40,818 bases of DNA from assembly GCA_022822785.1 (NCBI GenBank), contig JAJEAL010000129.1, positions 1 to 40,818 of the forward strand, written 5' to 3'. Below are positions 17,272 to 25,630 of the stretch, one piece after another. The position numbers and the translations under genes were made by a program. The notes beneath the pieces were generated by a model, which was not told the DNA's origin, searched no databases, and saw nothing but the letters and a program-made list of their open reading frames with translations. The stretch's first letter is position 1, and each line of letters begins with the position of its first letter. Source of the DNA: Candidatus Poribacteria bacterium (GTDB lineage: Bacteria; Poribacteria; WGA-4E; PCPOR2b).

Positions 17272-18108
17272 TTAGCCCCAACGCTGTTCCGGTGGATCAA
17301 ATAGGAAACCGTGAAAGAGCTTACGTTGTTCTGGGGAGAGACGGCTGTTGTAGAACCCTTTGGAATAGCCCCAGTGCTCTTGGGAGGCAATCATCCACGG
17401 GTGCTCATACGCATAGTAGAGCATGAATCGAAAACCACCCGTTTGGGTAAATGGCCCCGCCGAGTGCCAAAGCGCGTTGTGGAATAAAATTGCTGTTCCA
17501 GCAGGCGCGCAAATCTGCACTGCGCCGGGAAACAGGTCGGGTCGCTGTAAATCATCTTGCGGCGGCTCGTGTGTCGCCTTGTGGCTCGCGGGCACGACAC
17601 AGAGATTGCCCTGGCCGGGCGATGTCATATCGTTCAGGTAGTAGCCAATCTTCAATTGAAGAAAGGGAATCGGCGCACCAAGCCCGCGGTATCCCTGATC
17701 GTGACCATCAATGTGCCAGCCCAGCCCCCGCTCCGTGAGATCGGTTTCATATTCAACGATAGCATCGGAAGCGTGATGATGAGGCATTTCATTGAGTAAT
17801 CCCTTGACATAAGCCATCATCGGACCCCAATCCAGCAACTCAAGGAACAAAGGGTCATCGTCTAGAATATAGAATATCCGGGTGCTTTTCTCACCCTTGA
17901 TATCTGTCATACCCGTATGTGGGATTTCTTTCTCCTGTTTTTCACGCCGTCGGGCTATCGTACGAAACAGCGACTGTCGGAGTTCATCAACGTGAGATCC
18001 CGTCAAAAAATTCTCCAGCACCAGATACCCATTATTGTCGAAAAAAAAGCGTTCCGACTGAGTTGGTCGTGCCTCTTCAGTTGCAGGCGGTACAACCTTG
18101 TCTGACAT
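17272..18108 (-). CDS. Phytanoyl-CoA dioxygenase-like oxygenase, copy 3
   Basis: A 278-residue Fe(II)/2-oxoglutarate oxygenase with H132-x-D134 in WHIDGHDQ, H215 in LWHSAG and R227 in GFRFMLYY. AGAGGTG precedes the ATG at good spacing. The C-terminus (YEHPWMIASQEHWGYS) resembles that of marine PhyH proteins. It starts 62 bases after the metallo-hydrolase gene and 52 bases before copy 2, consistent with an operon. The substrate is unknown. Confidence 0.92.
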   Translation of the reverse strand: MSDKVVPPATEEARPTQSERFFFDNNGYLVLENFLTGSHVDELRQSLFRTIARRREKQEKEIPHTGMTDIKGEKSTRIFYILDDDPLFLELLDWGPMMAYVKGLLNEMPHHHASDAIVEYETDLTERGLGWHIDGHDQGYRGLGAPIPFLQLKIGYYLNDMTSPGQGNLCVVPASHKATHEPPQDDLQRPDLFPGAVQICAPAGTAILFHNALWHSAGPFTQTGGFRFMLYYAYEHPWMIASQEHWGYSKGFYNSRLSPEQRKLFHGFLFDPPEQRWG

Positions 18109-18170
18109 AGTATATGCACCTCTAAGATCAGGGTTATGGGAACGATAAATTTACTCAAGAAATGATTCCT

Positions 18171-18992
18171 TCAGATTAGCAGCTGAATGCGTGAGAGATC
18201 TTCCGGTGAAAGCGCACTCCGGATCTGTGTTCGAATCGTTTCCGGGGAGTAACGCCGTGAAAAATGAGTTAAAATGATGTGTTCGCTCTCAAACACCTCT
18301 AACAGTGTGGGCAACGTATCTAGATGCAGATGCATCGTCTGTGCGGCCCGATCCCGATGCTCAGGAAGTAGGAAGGTACACTCGCAAATCAATACCTGAC
18401 ACCCCTTAAGCAGTGGATGGAAATCAACCGGGACAGTATGGGTATCCCCTAGATAAGCGATAAGTGGTAATTCAACTCGGTTTGTAACCGTTATGCCGCT
18501 GCGTCTCAACCGAGCAATCTCAGCGCCGGGCAGGCCAAAAAACTCGGATTTGAGTTTGTCTCGTATCTCGCATACGAGGTAACCTACCGATGGTACGCGA
18601 TGATCGAGCGGCAGAACATGCGCCACGAGATTCTCACGAAATGGGATGTCATCCCCCGGTTGCACAGGTGTCAGGCGATAATCCCACACTTTTCCACAAT
18701 CCAACAACGAAATCTGTTCGACGAGGTCCCGCAGTTGGTCCGCCCCCTCTTGGGGGACGTAGATGTTCCCCGGTGGTATGCCATTGAGCCATCGCTGACT
18801 GACATAGATTGGAATCCCAAAATAGTGGTCTAAATGGAAGTGGGAGATGAAAACATGACCTATGCCGATAAAACTCATCGGGCATCTGCCGAGGTCAAAG
18901 ATGAGATCGAGTTCTTTCACCCGGAGGTAGGTCGCCACAGCAGAACTTGACTCACCTTCAATCTCTAAATTCCCACAACGTAATGATACCAT
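18171..18992 (-). CDS. RNase Z-like metallo-beta-lactamase-fold hydrolase
   Basis: A 273-residue zinc hydrolase. The H51-x-H53-x-D55-H56 motif (SHFHLDH) is complete, and further ligands appear as H in LPLDHRVPSVGY, D in YLGDTH and H in ILTHFSRRY. The LDHRVPSVGY and LTHFSRRY segments match the RNase Z branch rather than lactamases or glyoxalase II. RNase Z matures tRNA 3' ends, but family members beside biosynthetic genes may act on small molecules. The gene starts 16 bases after the radical SAM gene stop, so it is probably co-transcribed with it. Confidence 0.85.
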   Translation of the reverse strand: MVSLRCGNLEIEGESSSAVATYLRVKELDLIFDLGRCPMSFIGIGHVFISHFHLDHYFGIPIYVSQRWLNGIPPGNIYVPQEGADQLRDLVEQISLLDCGKVWDYRLTPVQPGDDIPFRENLVAHVLPLDHRVPSVGYLVCEIRDKLKSEFFGLPGAEIARLRRSGITVTNRVELPLIAYLGDTHTVPVDFHPLLKGCQVLICECTFLLPEHRDRAAQTMHLHLDTLPTLLEVFESEHIILTHFSRRYSPETIRTQIRSALSPEDLSRIQLLI

Positions 18993-19008
18993 TTAATCCA
19001 ACTTCCCC

Positions 19009-19962
19009 CTATACCAGGGCGCCAGTGCAGGAGGATCCACTCCCCGCCGTGCAACCGAAACAGTAATTCCCGGTCATGATTCGCCGACGGGCGAACAGCG
19101 CCGGATCGAAGTCTTTTATATATTGCGGCAGCCCTTCCGCAACGGGCAGCTTGAGCGCTAAGTTAAAATCGCAGTCGTACAGGCGTCCATCCCACCCAAT
19201 GTTGACCTGGTGACGACACATCAATCCATCCAAGGTCGCCGAATTAAAGGAATCGCGGAGAAGCTGATTATACGGCTCAAGCCGATGCTCTCGCTTCAGA
19301 TCGCTACGAAATCGACCAATAGGCATATTGGCAATTGTTAGGAGATGGGTAAATTCTATCCCGTATTTTGACCGTAACTCCTGCCGGTAGTCTCTCTCAA
19401 GCTCAGACTGATCGCCGGGCAGTACAGCACCGATGGGGTTGTATATGAGGTTCAACGGGAGTTCAGAAACAATCCCATATCCACGGTTGTTGAGGCGTTT
19501 TAACGCTTCGATACTTTCCTCAAACACGCCTGTACCACGTTGCATATCAACGTTCTCCTCAAGATAGCAGGGCAAGGAGGCGCAAAGTTGGACCGATTGA
19601 TCTCGAAAGAAATCGGGGAACGTCTCAAATCCCGGCTGAAGTAAAATGGTGAGGTTGGTTCTCACCATAACCGGGAACCCTTTCTCCCGCACTGTTTTCA
19701 CAAACCGCCGAAACAGGGGATGCATCTCCGGCGCGCCCCCTGTAATATCAATTAGCTTAGCGTTTGCCTTTTCCGCAGCCGCTATCACATACTCCATCGT
19801 CTCCCAATCCATCATCTCCTTGCGCCGCGGCGAAGATACGACATGGCAATGGGCACACTCTAAATTGCACTTGAGCCCGATATTCACTTGGATTGTTTCT
19901 ATATCCAAGCTGTGTAGCCCTTTTCCATTCTGTTTTGCAATCGCTTTTTCAAACCCATTCAT
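19009..19962 (-). CDS. Radical SAM/Cys-rich protein (ArsS-like)
   Basis: A 317-residue radical SAM enzyme. The [4Fe-4S] motif C32-x3-C36-x2-C39 is at the N-terminus, and DITGGAPEMHP is the SAM-binding GGE-like strand. The Cys-rich C-terminal domain (YDCDFN and CFGCTAGSGSSC) places it in the radical SAM/Cys-rich family that includes the arsenosugar enzyme ArsS. Its usual partner ArsM is not in the window. In some relatives a C-terminal Cys is selenocysteine, but here it is Cys. The gene heads the five-gene - strand run. AAGGAG lies about 11 bases before the ATG. Confidence 0.85.
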   Translation of the reverse strand: MNGFEKAIAKQNGKGLHSLDIETIQVNIGLKCNLECAHCHVVSSPRRKEMMDWETMEYVIAAAEKANAKLIDITGGAPEMHPLFRRFVKTVREKGFPVMVRTNLTILLQPGFETFPDFFRDQSVQLCASLPCYLEENVDMQRGTGVFEESIEALKRLNNRGYGIVSELPLNLIYNPIGAVLPGDQSELERDYRQELRSKYGIEFTHLLTIANMPIGRFRSDLKREHRLEPYNQLLRDSFNSATLDGLMCRHQVNIGWDGRLYDCDFNLALKLPVAEGLPQYIKDFDPALFARRRIMTGNYCFGCTAGSGSSCTGALV

Positions 19963-20066
19963 GACCTAAATCTCCTTATCTGCTGAAAATCGGTTGAAAG
20001 CAGCGAGCTAAGCTGATAAAATAACCAAGCATTTTTTGCTCTCTTTATTGAGACATGCCTCCGGGT

Positions 20067-20095
20067 TTGTTAACGACAATGATAGGACGTATACT
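20067..20095 (+). promoter_or_regulatory. Predicted sigma-70-type promoter for mtnP
   Basis: TTGTTA (20067-20072) and TATACT (20090-20095) are separated by exactly 17 bases, in the 201-base divergent gap between the radical SAM gene and mtnP. It lies about 70 bases upstream of the mtnP ATG. Confidence 0.45.
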
Positions 20096-20163
20096 GACTT
20101 AAATGGAATGGGGACGTGATATAGTTTACACCTCCCCAATTTATTGAATAGAATGGAGAACTC

Positions 20164-21027
20164 ATGGGCGTTAGAATTGGCGTGATCGGCGGTTCAGGAT
20201 TTTATCAGATGGAGGGACTAACCGATGTTGAAGAAATCGATGTTGAAACCCCTTTTGGCAATCCGAGCGATTCATTAGTTTTAGGTACACTTGAAGGAAC
20301 GCGCGTAGTGTTTTTACCGCGTCACGGCGTAGGGCATCGACTTCTCCCATCGGAGATTAATGTGCGCGCTAACATCTACGCCTTGAAAAGCTTAGGAGTC
20401 GAGTGGATTATCTCTGCAAGCGCAGTCGGTAGCCTCAGAGAAGAGATCGAACCGCGCCACTTCGTTGTTCCCGATCAACTTTATGACCACACCAAGCACC
20501 GGGTAAGTACCTTCTTTGGCGAAGGACTCGCTGCCCATGTCAGCCTTGCCCATCCGTTTTGTCCTGTCCTGAGCCAACTGATATATGACGGCGCCCGCGA
20601 TGTTGGTGCAACGGTTCATAAAGGTGGTACATATATCTGTATGGAAGGACCCGCCTTCTCTACGGAGGCTGAATCCAATGTTTACAGGCATCTCGGATTC
20701 GACGTCATTGGTATGACCGCTGCGCCGGAAGCGAAACTTGCCCGCGAGGCAGAAATCTGTTACGGCGTTCTCGCTTGTTCAACCGACTATGACTGCTGGC
20801 ATCCCGATCACGATGCGGTCACAGCGGAGATGATTCTTGAAAATTTGTCGGCAAATGTGGAAATCGCCAAACGTATCGTCAGGGCTGTGATTGCTAGCCT
20901 TTCTGCAAAACGCGCCGACTGTTCTTACTCTCATGCACTTGAGAAATCAATTGTCACGGATCCGACGCGAATGTCCGCAGCAACGAGGCAGAAACTTGAC
21001 CTGCTGGTTGGTAAGTATCTAAAATAA
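20164..21027 (+). CDS. mtnP: S-methyl-5'-thioadenosine phosphorylase
   Basis: Cleaves methylthioadenosine with phosphate to adenine and 5-methylthioribose-1-phosphate in methionine salvage. The 287-residue protein shows GGSGFY near the N-terminus, the phosphate-binding PRHG.GH, the substrate motif MEGPAFSTEAES and GMTAAPEAKLAREAEICY, all characteristic of MTAP. The length is normal. ATGGAGAACTC gives a good ribosome site. Radical SAM enzymes that release 5'-deoxyadenosine sit divergently next to it, and MTAP-type enzymes can recycle that too, but the link is inferential. It converges on the next gene with 11 bases between. Confidence 0.95.
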   Translation: MGVRIGVIGGSGFYQMEGLTDVEEIDVETPFGNPSDSLVLGTLEGTRVVFLPRHGVGHRLLPSEINVRANIYALKSLGVEWIISASAVGSLREEIEPRHFVVPDQLYDHTKHRVSTFFGEGLAAHVSLAHPFCPVLSQLIYDGARDVGATVHKGGTYICMEGPAFSTEAESNVYRHLGFDVIGMTAAPEAKLAREAEICYGVLACSTDYDCWHPDHDAVTAEMILENLSANVEIAKRIVRAVIASLSAKRADCSYSHALEKSIVTDPTRMSAATRQKLDLLVGKYLK

Positions 21028-21038
21028 CTTCCCAACCT

Positions 21039-22046
21039 TTATTGCGCTTCAAGCCTTTCAAGTAAATCCGCTGCCCGTGCCCGTTTCGCCGGATCGGTGT
21101 CGCGGGCGACGACCCGTTGGAGCACCGAAATTGCGCGTTTGTCCCCTTTTTCCGCCATATCGAATCCCATCTGATCCCGTTTTTCGTGGTAGCTATTATC
21201 GTATGCCTTGACCTCCATATTCCACTTCTGCCAGTAATATTGCAGGTCGCTGGAGACCCAATCAGCGTAAATCTCCTCCCACGTGTGCGGTTGGCTATGC
21301 GGTAGGAGACTGCCCGGTGCAATCGGATCGCTAATCTTCTGGTATCTCGCGTCGATCGACATGCGGAGCCGGTCGCTAGAATTAGATACCCCTTTGTGCA
21401 CGACCATACTGTGAAAAATTAGGACATCTCCCTGCTTAAACGGGGTGTTTACCCACGTCCCCTCAAGCGGATCAGTAACTGCAATACCACCCGCGCCCAT
21501 GGCAGGTCGAAAGTCGTAGACGCCGCGCCGATGGGAGCCGGACGCAATCTGGAGGCCACCTAACGCCGGGGGTATATCGCCTAACGGTATCCACGCGGTG
21601 TAGGTGTCCGCGGTGCCTTGGATAGGGATGAAATCTTGATGCGGCGGCGTGGTGAACACATCTCGCTGCGGGAAAATCGTGCGCCCAATAATGCGTGCGT
21701 GGGGCATCACCGGCTCTTCCAGTATTCCTTCAATCACCCCAATGAGACTTGGGTGATGCTGTAAGGCGTGGAACTCTTGAAGTTCGTACATATGACGATA
21801 TACTCCCATGTACTCCGGTTCCGGCTCAACGCAAAAACCGTCCAGATTTGCGACGGCATCCTCCAACGGCGCATCCCTTCTCACCCAACCTGCATCACAC
21901 GCAATTTTGAGAAACTGGAGGCGCAAGCTTTCTAGCACGTCAGGCGATAGGAGCCCACGGATGAACAGATATCCGTCTCGCTGTGCACGGCTACGCAGCT
22001 CAAGTTCGTCATTCACAACGTCCGTCGAATCGAGAAAAGGTTGCAT
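21039..22046 (-). CDS. Phytanoyl-CoA dioxygenase-like oxygenase, copy 4
   Basis: A 335-residue Fe(II)/2-oxoglutarate oxygenase with H136-x-D138 in PPHQDFIPI, H217 in VVHKGVSN and R226/R228 following. It is longer than the other three copies. After the core, about 90 extra residues end in a charged helical segment (DPAKRARAADLLERLE). The upstream AGGAGGGAG is a strong ribosome-binding site. It stands alone between mtnP and the dam gene rather than in the oxygenase run. The substrate is unknown. Confidence 0.92.
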   Translation of the reverse strand: MQPFLDSTDVVNDELELRSRAQRDGYLFIRGLLSPDVLESLRLQFLKIACDAGWVRRDAPLEDAVANLDGFCVEPEPEYMGVYRHMYELQEFHALQHHPSLIGVIEGILEEPVMPHARIIGRTIFPQRDVFTTPPHQDFIPIQGTADTYTAWIPLGDIPPALGGLQIASGSHRRGVYDFRPAMGAGGIAVTDPLEGTWVNTPFKQGDVLIFHSMVVHKGVSNSSDRLRMSIDARYQKISDPIAPGSLLPHSQPHTWEEIYADWVSSDLQYYWQKWNMEVKAYDNSYHEKRDQMGFDMAEKGDKRAISVLQRVVARDTDPAKRARAADLLERLEAQ

Positions 22047-22154
22047 CTAGCTCCCTCCTTAAAGGTTTTTCATAGAAAAGATTATCACGAATCCTGAGAA
22101 GTGTCAACTTCCTTTTTAACGCAGAAGATGTATAAATGGTAGGCTATTTTCGGT

Positions 22155-23093
22155 CTAATAATCTCTGTCAACTACATCCCTGAAAGTCTGATATTCTGCT
22201 ATTTTTTTCAGAAGCACTAGCTGTTCAGGCCGCTCGATTGGATCTTCATGTAAGCCTTTAGGCACAAAGTTTGTTACCAATGCCTCAAGCATCGGTTTTC
22301 TATTGGCTTCCTTTGCACCGACATGATAAAAGTGTTCCTTAGTCAGGATATTGAATTCTGACCACAGCGTGCCGAGGAAGGCATTTTCACGATGCTGGTT
22401 ACTATGCCAAGTAGATAAGATGAACTTACACGGACACTGATTCAGAATTGCAAACAGTTGTCGCTCATTTTCCTCGTTCCAGCTATCGAAGTAATCAACA
22501 TGCCTTCCAACGTAAGGCGGATCGCAATATACAAAATCACCTTCAGAAATTCCCGTCAGTGTTTCTCTAAAGTCTTGGCACGCAAATGACCAGTTGAAGT
22601 TCCGCGAAAGGGTGTGAACAAAGTCAACTTGATTCACAATTTTGGTAATATATGCCTTGGCAAATCGCTGCGGCTTGTGACCGAAGGGCACGTTGAAACC
22701 ACCTTTTCTGTTAAACCGAATTAAGCCGTTGAAGCAGGATCGGTTAAGAAAAAGGAAATCTAAAGGATCATGATACCTATTGAATCGCGTCCGCACCTCA
22801 TAATAGTAGTCTTTGCCACGCTGAGACAAAATTTCGCCTTCACGTTCAAGAAAACTCCTAACCTTTGAACCATTGATTTTCCCGTTAGCAATTGTCTCAT
22901 AGAAGTTGATTAAGTGAGGGTTGCTATCTGCAAACAGTGCATTGCGCGGCATTACGTTGAAACCGACGACCCCCGATCCCATAAAAGGTTCGATCCACGT
23001 CCCATCGAAAGACCAGTCCACGGTTCGCTTAATCAAAGGTATAAGTTTGCTCTTTATCCCCTGACACTTAATCGGTGGAACCATCACTTTCAT
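22155..23093 (-). CDS. Dam-type DNA adenine methyltransferase
   Basis: Transfers a methyl group to adenine N6 in DNA, usually in GATC-like sites. The 312-residue protein (MethyltransfD12 family) carries the N-terminal P-x-K-x-x-G-x-K-x-K-L segment, the SAM motif EPFMGSG at 35-41 and the catalytic DPPY at 191-194. That order is the alpha class. No cognate endonuclease gene is adjacent, so it is probably a solitary or regulatory methylase. The sequence is noticeably more AT-rich than the flanking oxygenase and hydrolase genes, which hints at transfer. An in-frame TTG at 23105 is possible. The ATG at 23093 has GGA upstream and is preferred. Confidence 0.9.
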   Translation of the reverse strand: MKVMVPPIKCQGIKSKLIPLIKRTVDWSFDGTWIEPFMGSGVVGFNVMPRNALFADSNPHLINFYETIANGKINGSKVRSFLEREGEILSQRGKDYYYEVRTRFNRYHDPLDFLFLNRSCFNGLIRFNRKGGFNVPFGHKPQRFAKAYITKIVNQVDFVHTLSRNFNWSFACQDFRETLTGISEGDFVYCDPPYVGRHVDYFDSWNEENERQLFAILNQCPCKFILSTWHSNQHRENAFLGTLWSEFNILTKEHFYHVGAKEANRKPMLEALVTNFVPKGLHEDPIERPEQLVLLKKIAEYQTFRDVVDRDY

Positions 23094-23117
23094 TAGATAT
23101 TCCAAATCAAGGGTAAG

Positions 23118-23222
23118 TTAAGGCTGCACTTGTTTCAAAGCATCTATTAGGCTTTTTTCGATGAGGTCACACAGCTCATCTATATCCGCCCGATTCACAA
23201 TGAGACGGGCGTTAAGATTCAC
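23118..23222 (-). CDS. Small open frame of 34 codons overlapping the def stop
   Basis: GTG overlaps the def stop in a GTGA arrangement and the frame runs to TAA. The peptide ends in an acidic amphipathic helix (ADIDELCDLIEKSL). It weakly resembles the C-terminal helix of class III aminotransferases, so it may be a gene remnant rather than a real small protein. No domain can be assigned. Confidence 0.25.
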   Translation of the reverse strand: MNLNARLIVNRADIDELCDLIEKSLIDALKQVQP

Positions 23223-23737
23223 TCGGTTTTCCTTTCCCGCTCCAAGAATTGTCGCTGACTTCTGAGTGCAAAAGATCTGCCGTCAATTGCGTGGTGCACC
23301 GCCAATACCCCGTTGAGATGATCGACCTCGTGCTGTAGGAGTTCTGAGAGATCTCCTTCTAGTGTCATCCTCTGCTCTTCCCAGTTCTCATCCCGATATG
23401 TAATCCGACACCGTTGATGGCGATGCACCTTGACCAAGAGTTCGGGAAAACTCATGCAATCATCCCACAACTCCATCATCTGTGTGCTTTTGAGATCGAG
23501 GACCGGGTTGATCAACACCACCGGCTTATCGATGTGCATGTACACCAACCGTTTCATCGCGCCAATCTGCGGTGCAGCAATCGCTCGACCGGCGTTGTAT
23601 TTCTGTCTGAAATCCATCAATGTATCGTGTAGATCCTGGATGATAGGTTTAATCTGTTCCAGCTGCGTCTCTTGTATCGGTTCACATATCTCAAAAAGCT
23701 TGGGGTTGCCTAACAACAGAATCTCTCTGATCGCCAT
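23219..23737 (-). CDS. def: Peptide deformylase (divergent)
   Basis: Removes the formyl group from nascent N-terminal methionine, using a metal held by Cys and two His. The 172-residue protein shows three degenerate family boxes: RAIAAPQIG (51-59) for GxGLAAPQ, DDCMS (92-96) for EGCLS with the metal ligand C94, and HEVDH (136-140) with both His and the catalytic E137. The EGCLS to DDCMS change puts it outside the standard housekeeping types. It is probably active but may be a second, specialised deformylase. GAGGCGAG lies upstream of the ATG. Confidence 0.85.
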   Translation of the reverse strand: MAIREILLLGNPKLFEICEPIQETQLEQIKPIIQDLHDTLMDFRQKYNAGRAIAAPQIGAMKRLVYMHIDKPVVLINPVLDLKSTQMMELWDDCMSFPELLVKVHRHQRCRITYRDENWEEQRMTLEGDLSELLQHEVDHLNGVLAVHHAIDGRSFALRSQRQFLERERKTE

Positions 23738-23749
23738 TTTTTTCTCGCC

Positions 23750-23775
23750 TCAGAGGTAGGAAGAATTGAACTTCC
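23750..23775 (-). other. tRNA T-arm/acceptor-like fragment or hairpin
   Basis: On the - strand GGAAG-TTCAATT-CTTCC forms a 5-base stem with a 7-base loop like a tRNA T-arm, followed by TACCTCTGA like a 3' acceptor strand. The matching 5' acceptor strand is not found at tRNA distance, so this is at most a 3' remnant. It could equally be a hairpin between the hydrolase and def genes. Confidence 0.25.
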
Positions 23776-23875
23776 AGGGTTATCCAGAAATACAAAAGAA
23801 ATATCGCTTGTCGAATCTTGCCCGCTACTTCGCACTTGAAGCAACCAAGTGGAAATCACTCGCACCTCAGCTAAA

Positions 23876-25591
23876 TCAAGATCTGGGTATAACCGGCAGG
23901 ATAAGCCGCGACGGATACTCCGCGCTATGGAGCACCGTCTGGTGTGCGATCTGCAGCGCCGCGTCCGACCAGAAATCTGCACCGGTGTTATGATTGCGAT
24001 CAAAGTTCGGGAAATCGGAGCTAGACACATCAAGGCGAATCCGATGTCCTCGTCGGAACAAGATACCGGTAGGGTTCAGGCGGATAGTGTATTCATACGG
24101 CTGCCCCGGCTCGATGAGACTCGGATTGTCGTAACCGTCTCGATATCGTGCTCGCACAATGCCGTATGTCAGATTCACTGCCAAGCCGTTGGGATGCACA
24201 TCAATCAGCTTAGCGGTAAAATCGGTGTCAGGAGCACTTGAGGCAGCCCATAGCTTTAGCACCACCGGTCCAGTTACCTCAAGGTCTTCTTGAAGCAGCG
24301 GCGTTTGGTAAACCAAAACATCCCGTCGTCCGTCCAACGGCGATTGATCTCTCGGTGCAGCCTGCGCGTCAATCCCCATGAGACTCATCACCGGGTCTTT
24401 GGGGTCGTAGTCGTACCCGTCGGGCGGCTCAGCCCCCGGCTCAGAAACGGAGAGTAAACCGTCACCTCGGACAGTATTAGCGGAGCCACGACTGTGTAGA
24501 AAAAAATCGGTATACTGTGTACGCGCTAGGGGCCATTCGTCCTCAAAGCGCCACCGATTTTCGCCCATTATAAACAGCTTCACCGGCGGTTCGGAGGCGA
24601 TACCGTTATCAATTCCCTTGAAGCGGTAGTCGTACCATCGCGTAACCTCTTGAGGATAGGTAGTATCCGCATCGGATCCGAAATCCAACGGCCCTTGGGA
24701 GCGGGTTAGGTTATTGCTATTGTGACCCCACGGACCAACGATTAACCGATGCAGGTTTCGCAGCGATTCAGGGCCCGCTTTTACCATACCTGTAAAGTTG
24801 TCAATTGTACCAACAAGTCGGTCATACCAGCCTGTCAACTGGCAAGTGGGAACATTGACCTTGTGGTGTATCTCTGGGAACGCCCAGAACTCCTTATTCT
24901 GTTCCTTGAGATACGTTTTGAGAAGCGGGGTCAAGGTGGAAAACAGATAGTCGGGTAGACCGTTTAATGGCAGATACCAGATCCATTTGCCGCGTTCCAC
25001 TTCGTACCACTGAGCATCGGCTTCCTCTTCGGATTTGGGTCCGAACTCGTCCCTCGTCCGGCGACGGGCGTTGACCGCCATCTTGTAGGTCCACTGGAGA
25101 CGACGCCCGGTTTCAAATATGCCAAAGTTCAGGTCAAGCAGCCGCGCTGACATACCGCTCGCGAATAACGCCTTCAGGTGCGGCGGCTGCGTTCCGGCGA
25201 GACGCCAGATACACCACGACGGATAGGAATGTCCCCACGTCCCGACCTGTCCGTCGCTGCCGGGAATACCCACCGCCCACTCCACGGTATCGTAGCCGTC
25301 CTGGGCGTCGAAGGTTTCGGCGTTGTTTTGGAATTGCCAGAAATACTCCCCGTCGGAAATACCACGCCCCCGAATATCTTGGACGATAGCGATGTAACCG
25401 TTGGCTGCCAACGCTTGTGCAATTTGGATGTAGGAGGCTTGCCCCTTGTCATACGGTGTGCGACACAATAACACCGGGCAGGCTGTCACTCCGACAGGTC
25501 GGTATATGTCTGACCGAAGCAGCACCCCATCCCGCATTTCGGCGGCGACATCCCGCTCAACGGTTACGGAAAGTTCTGCGCTTTTAGTCAT
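23876..25591 (-). CDS. CocE/NonD-type serine hydrolase (peptidase S15 family)
   Basis: A 571-residue alpha/beta hydrolase related to cocaine esterase and X-Pro dipeptidyl peptidase. The catalytic serine is S122 in TWGHSY. The acid is D257 in TGWYDRL and the histidine H290 in VGPWGHN. The C-terminal jelly-roll domain (VTGPVVLKLWA and GHRIRLDVSSSDFPNF) is complete. It probably hydrolyses an ester or acyl-amide; the substrate is unknown. The ATG at 25591 is preferred. An in-frame GTG at 25630 directly abuts the trpB stop and would add 13 residues. No signal peptide is visible. It is probably in an operon with trpB. Confidence 0.9.
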   Translation of the reverse strand: MTKSAELSVTVERDVAAEMRDGVLLRSDIYRPVGVTACPVLLCRTPYDKGQASYIQIAQALAANGYIAIVQDIRGRGISDGEYFWQFQNNAETFDAQDGYDTVEWAVGIPGSDGQVGTWGHSYPSWCIWRLAGTQPPHLKALFASGMSARLLDLNFGIFETGRRLQWTYKMAVNARRRTRDEFGPKSEEEADAQWYEVERGKWIWYLPLNGLPDYLFSTLTPLLKTYLKEQNKEFWAFPEIHHKVNVPTCQLTGWYDRLVGTIDNFTGMVKAGPESLRNLHRLIVGPWGHNSNNLTRSQGPLDFGSDADTTYPQEVTRWYDYRFKGIDNGIASEPPVKLFIMGENRWRFEDEWPLARTQYTDFFLHSRGSANTVRGDGLLSVSEPGAEPPDGYDYDPKDPVMSLMGIDAQAAPRDQSPLDGRRDVLVYQTPLLQEDLEVTGPVVLKLWAASSAPDTDFTAKLIDVHPNGLAVNLTYGIVRARYRDGYDNPSLIEPGQPYEYTIRLNPTGILFRRGHRIRLDVSSSDFPNFDRNHNTGADFWSDAALQIAHQTVLHSAEYPSRLILPVIPRS

Positions 25592-25630
25592 AGGCTGTTC
25601 CGTCCTTACTGTTCCAAACTCAAAGATCAC

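Noticed and set aside
23750-23830. Complete tRNA gene on the - strand
   Set aside because: The 5' acceptor, D-arm and anticodon arm cannot be paired with the T-arm-like hairpin.
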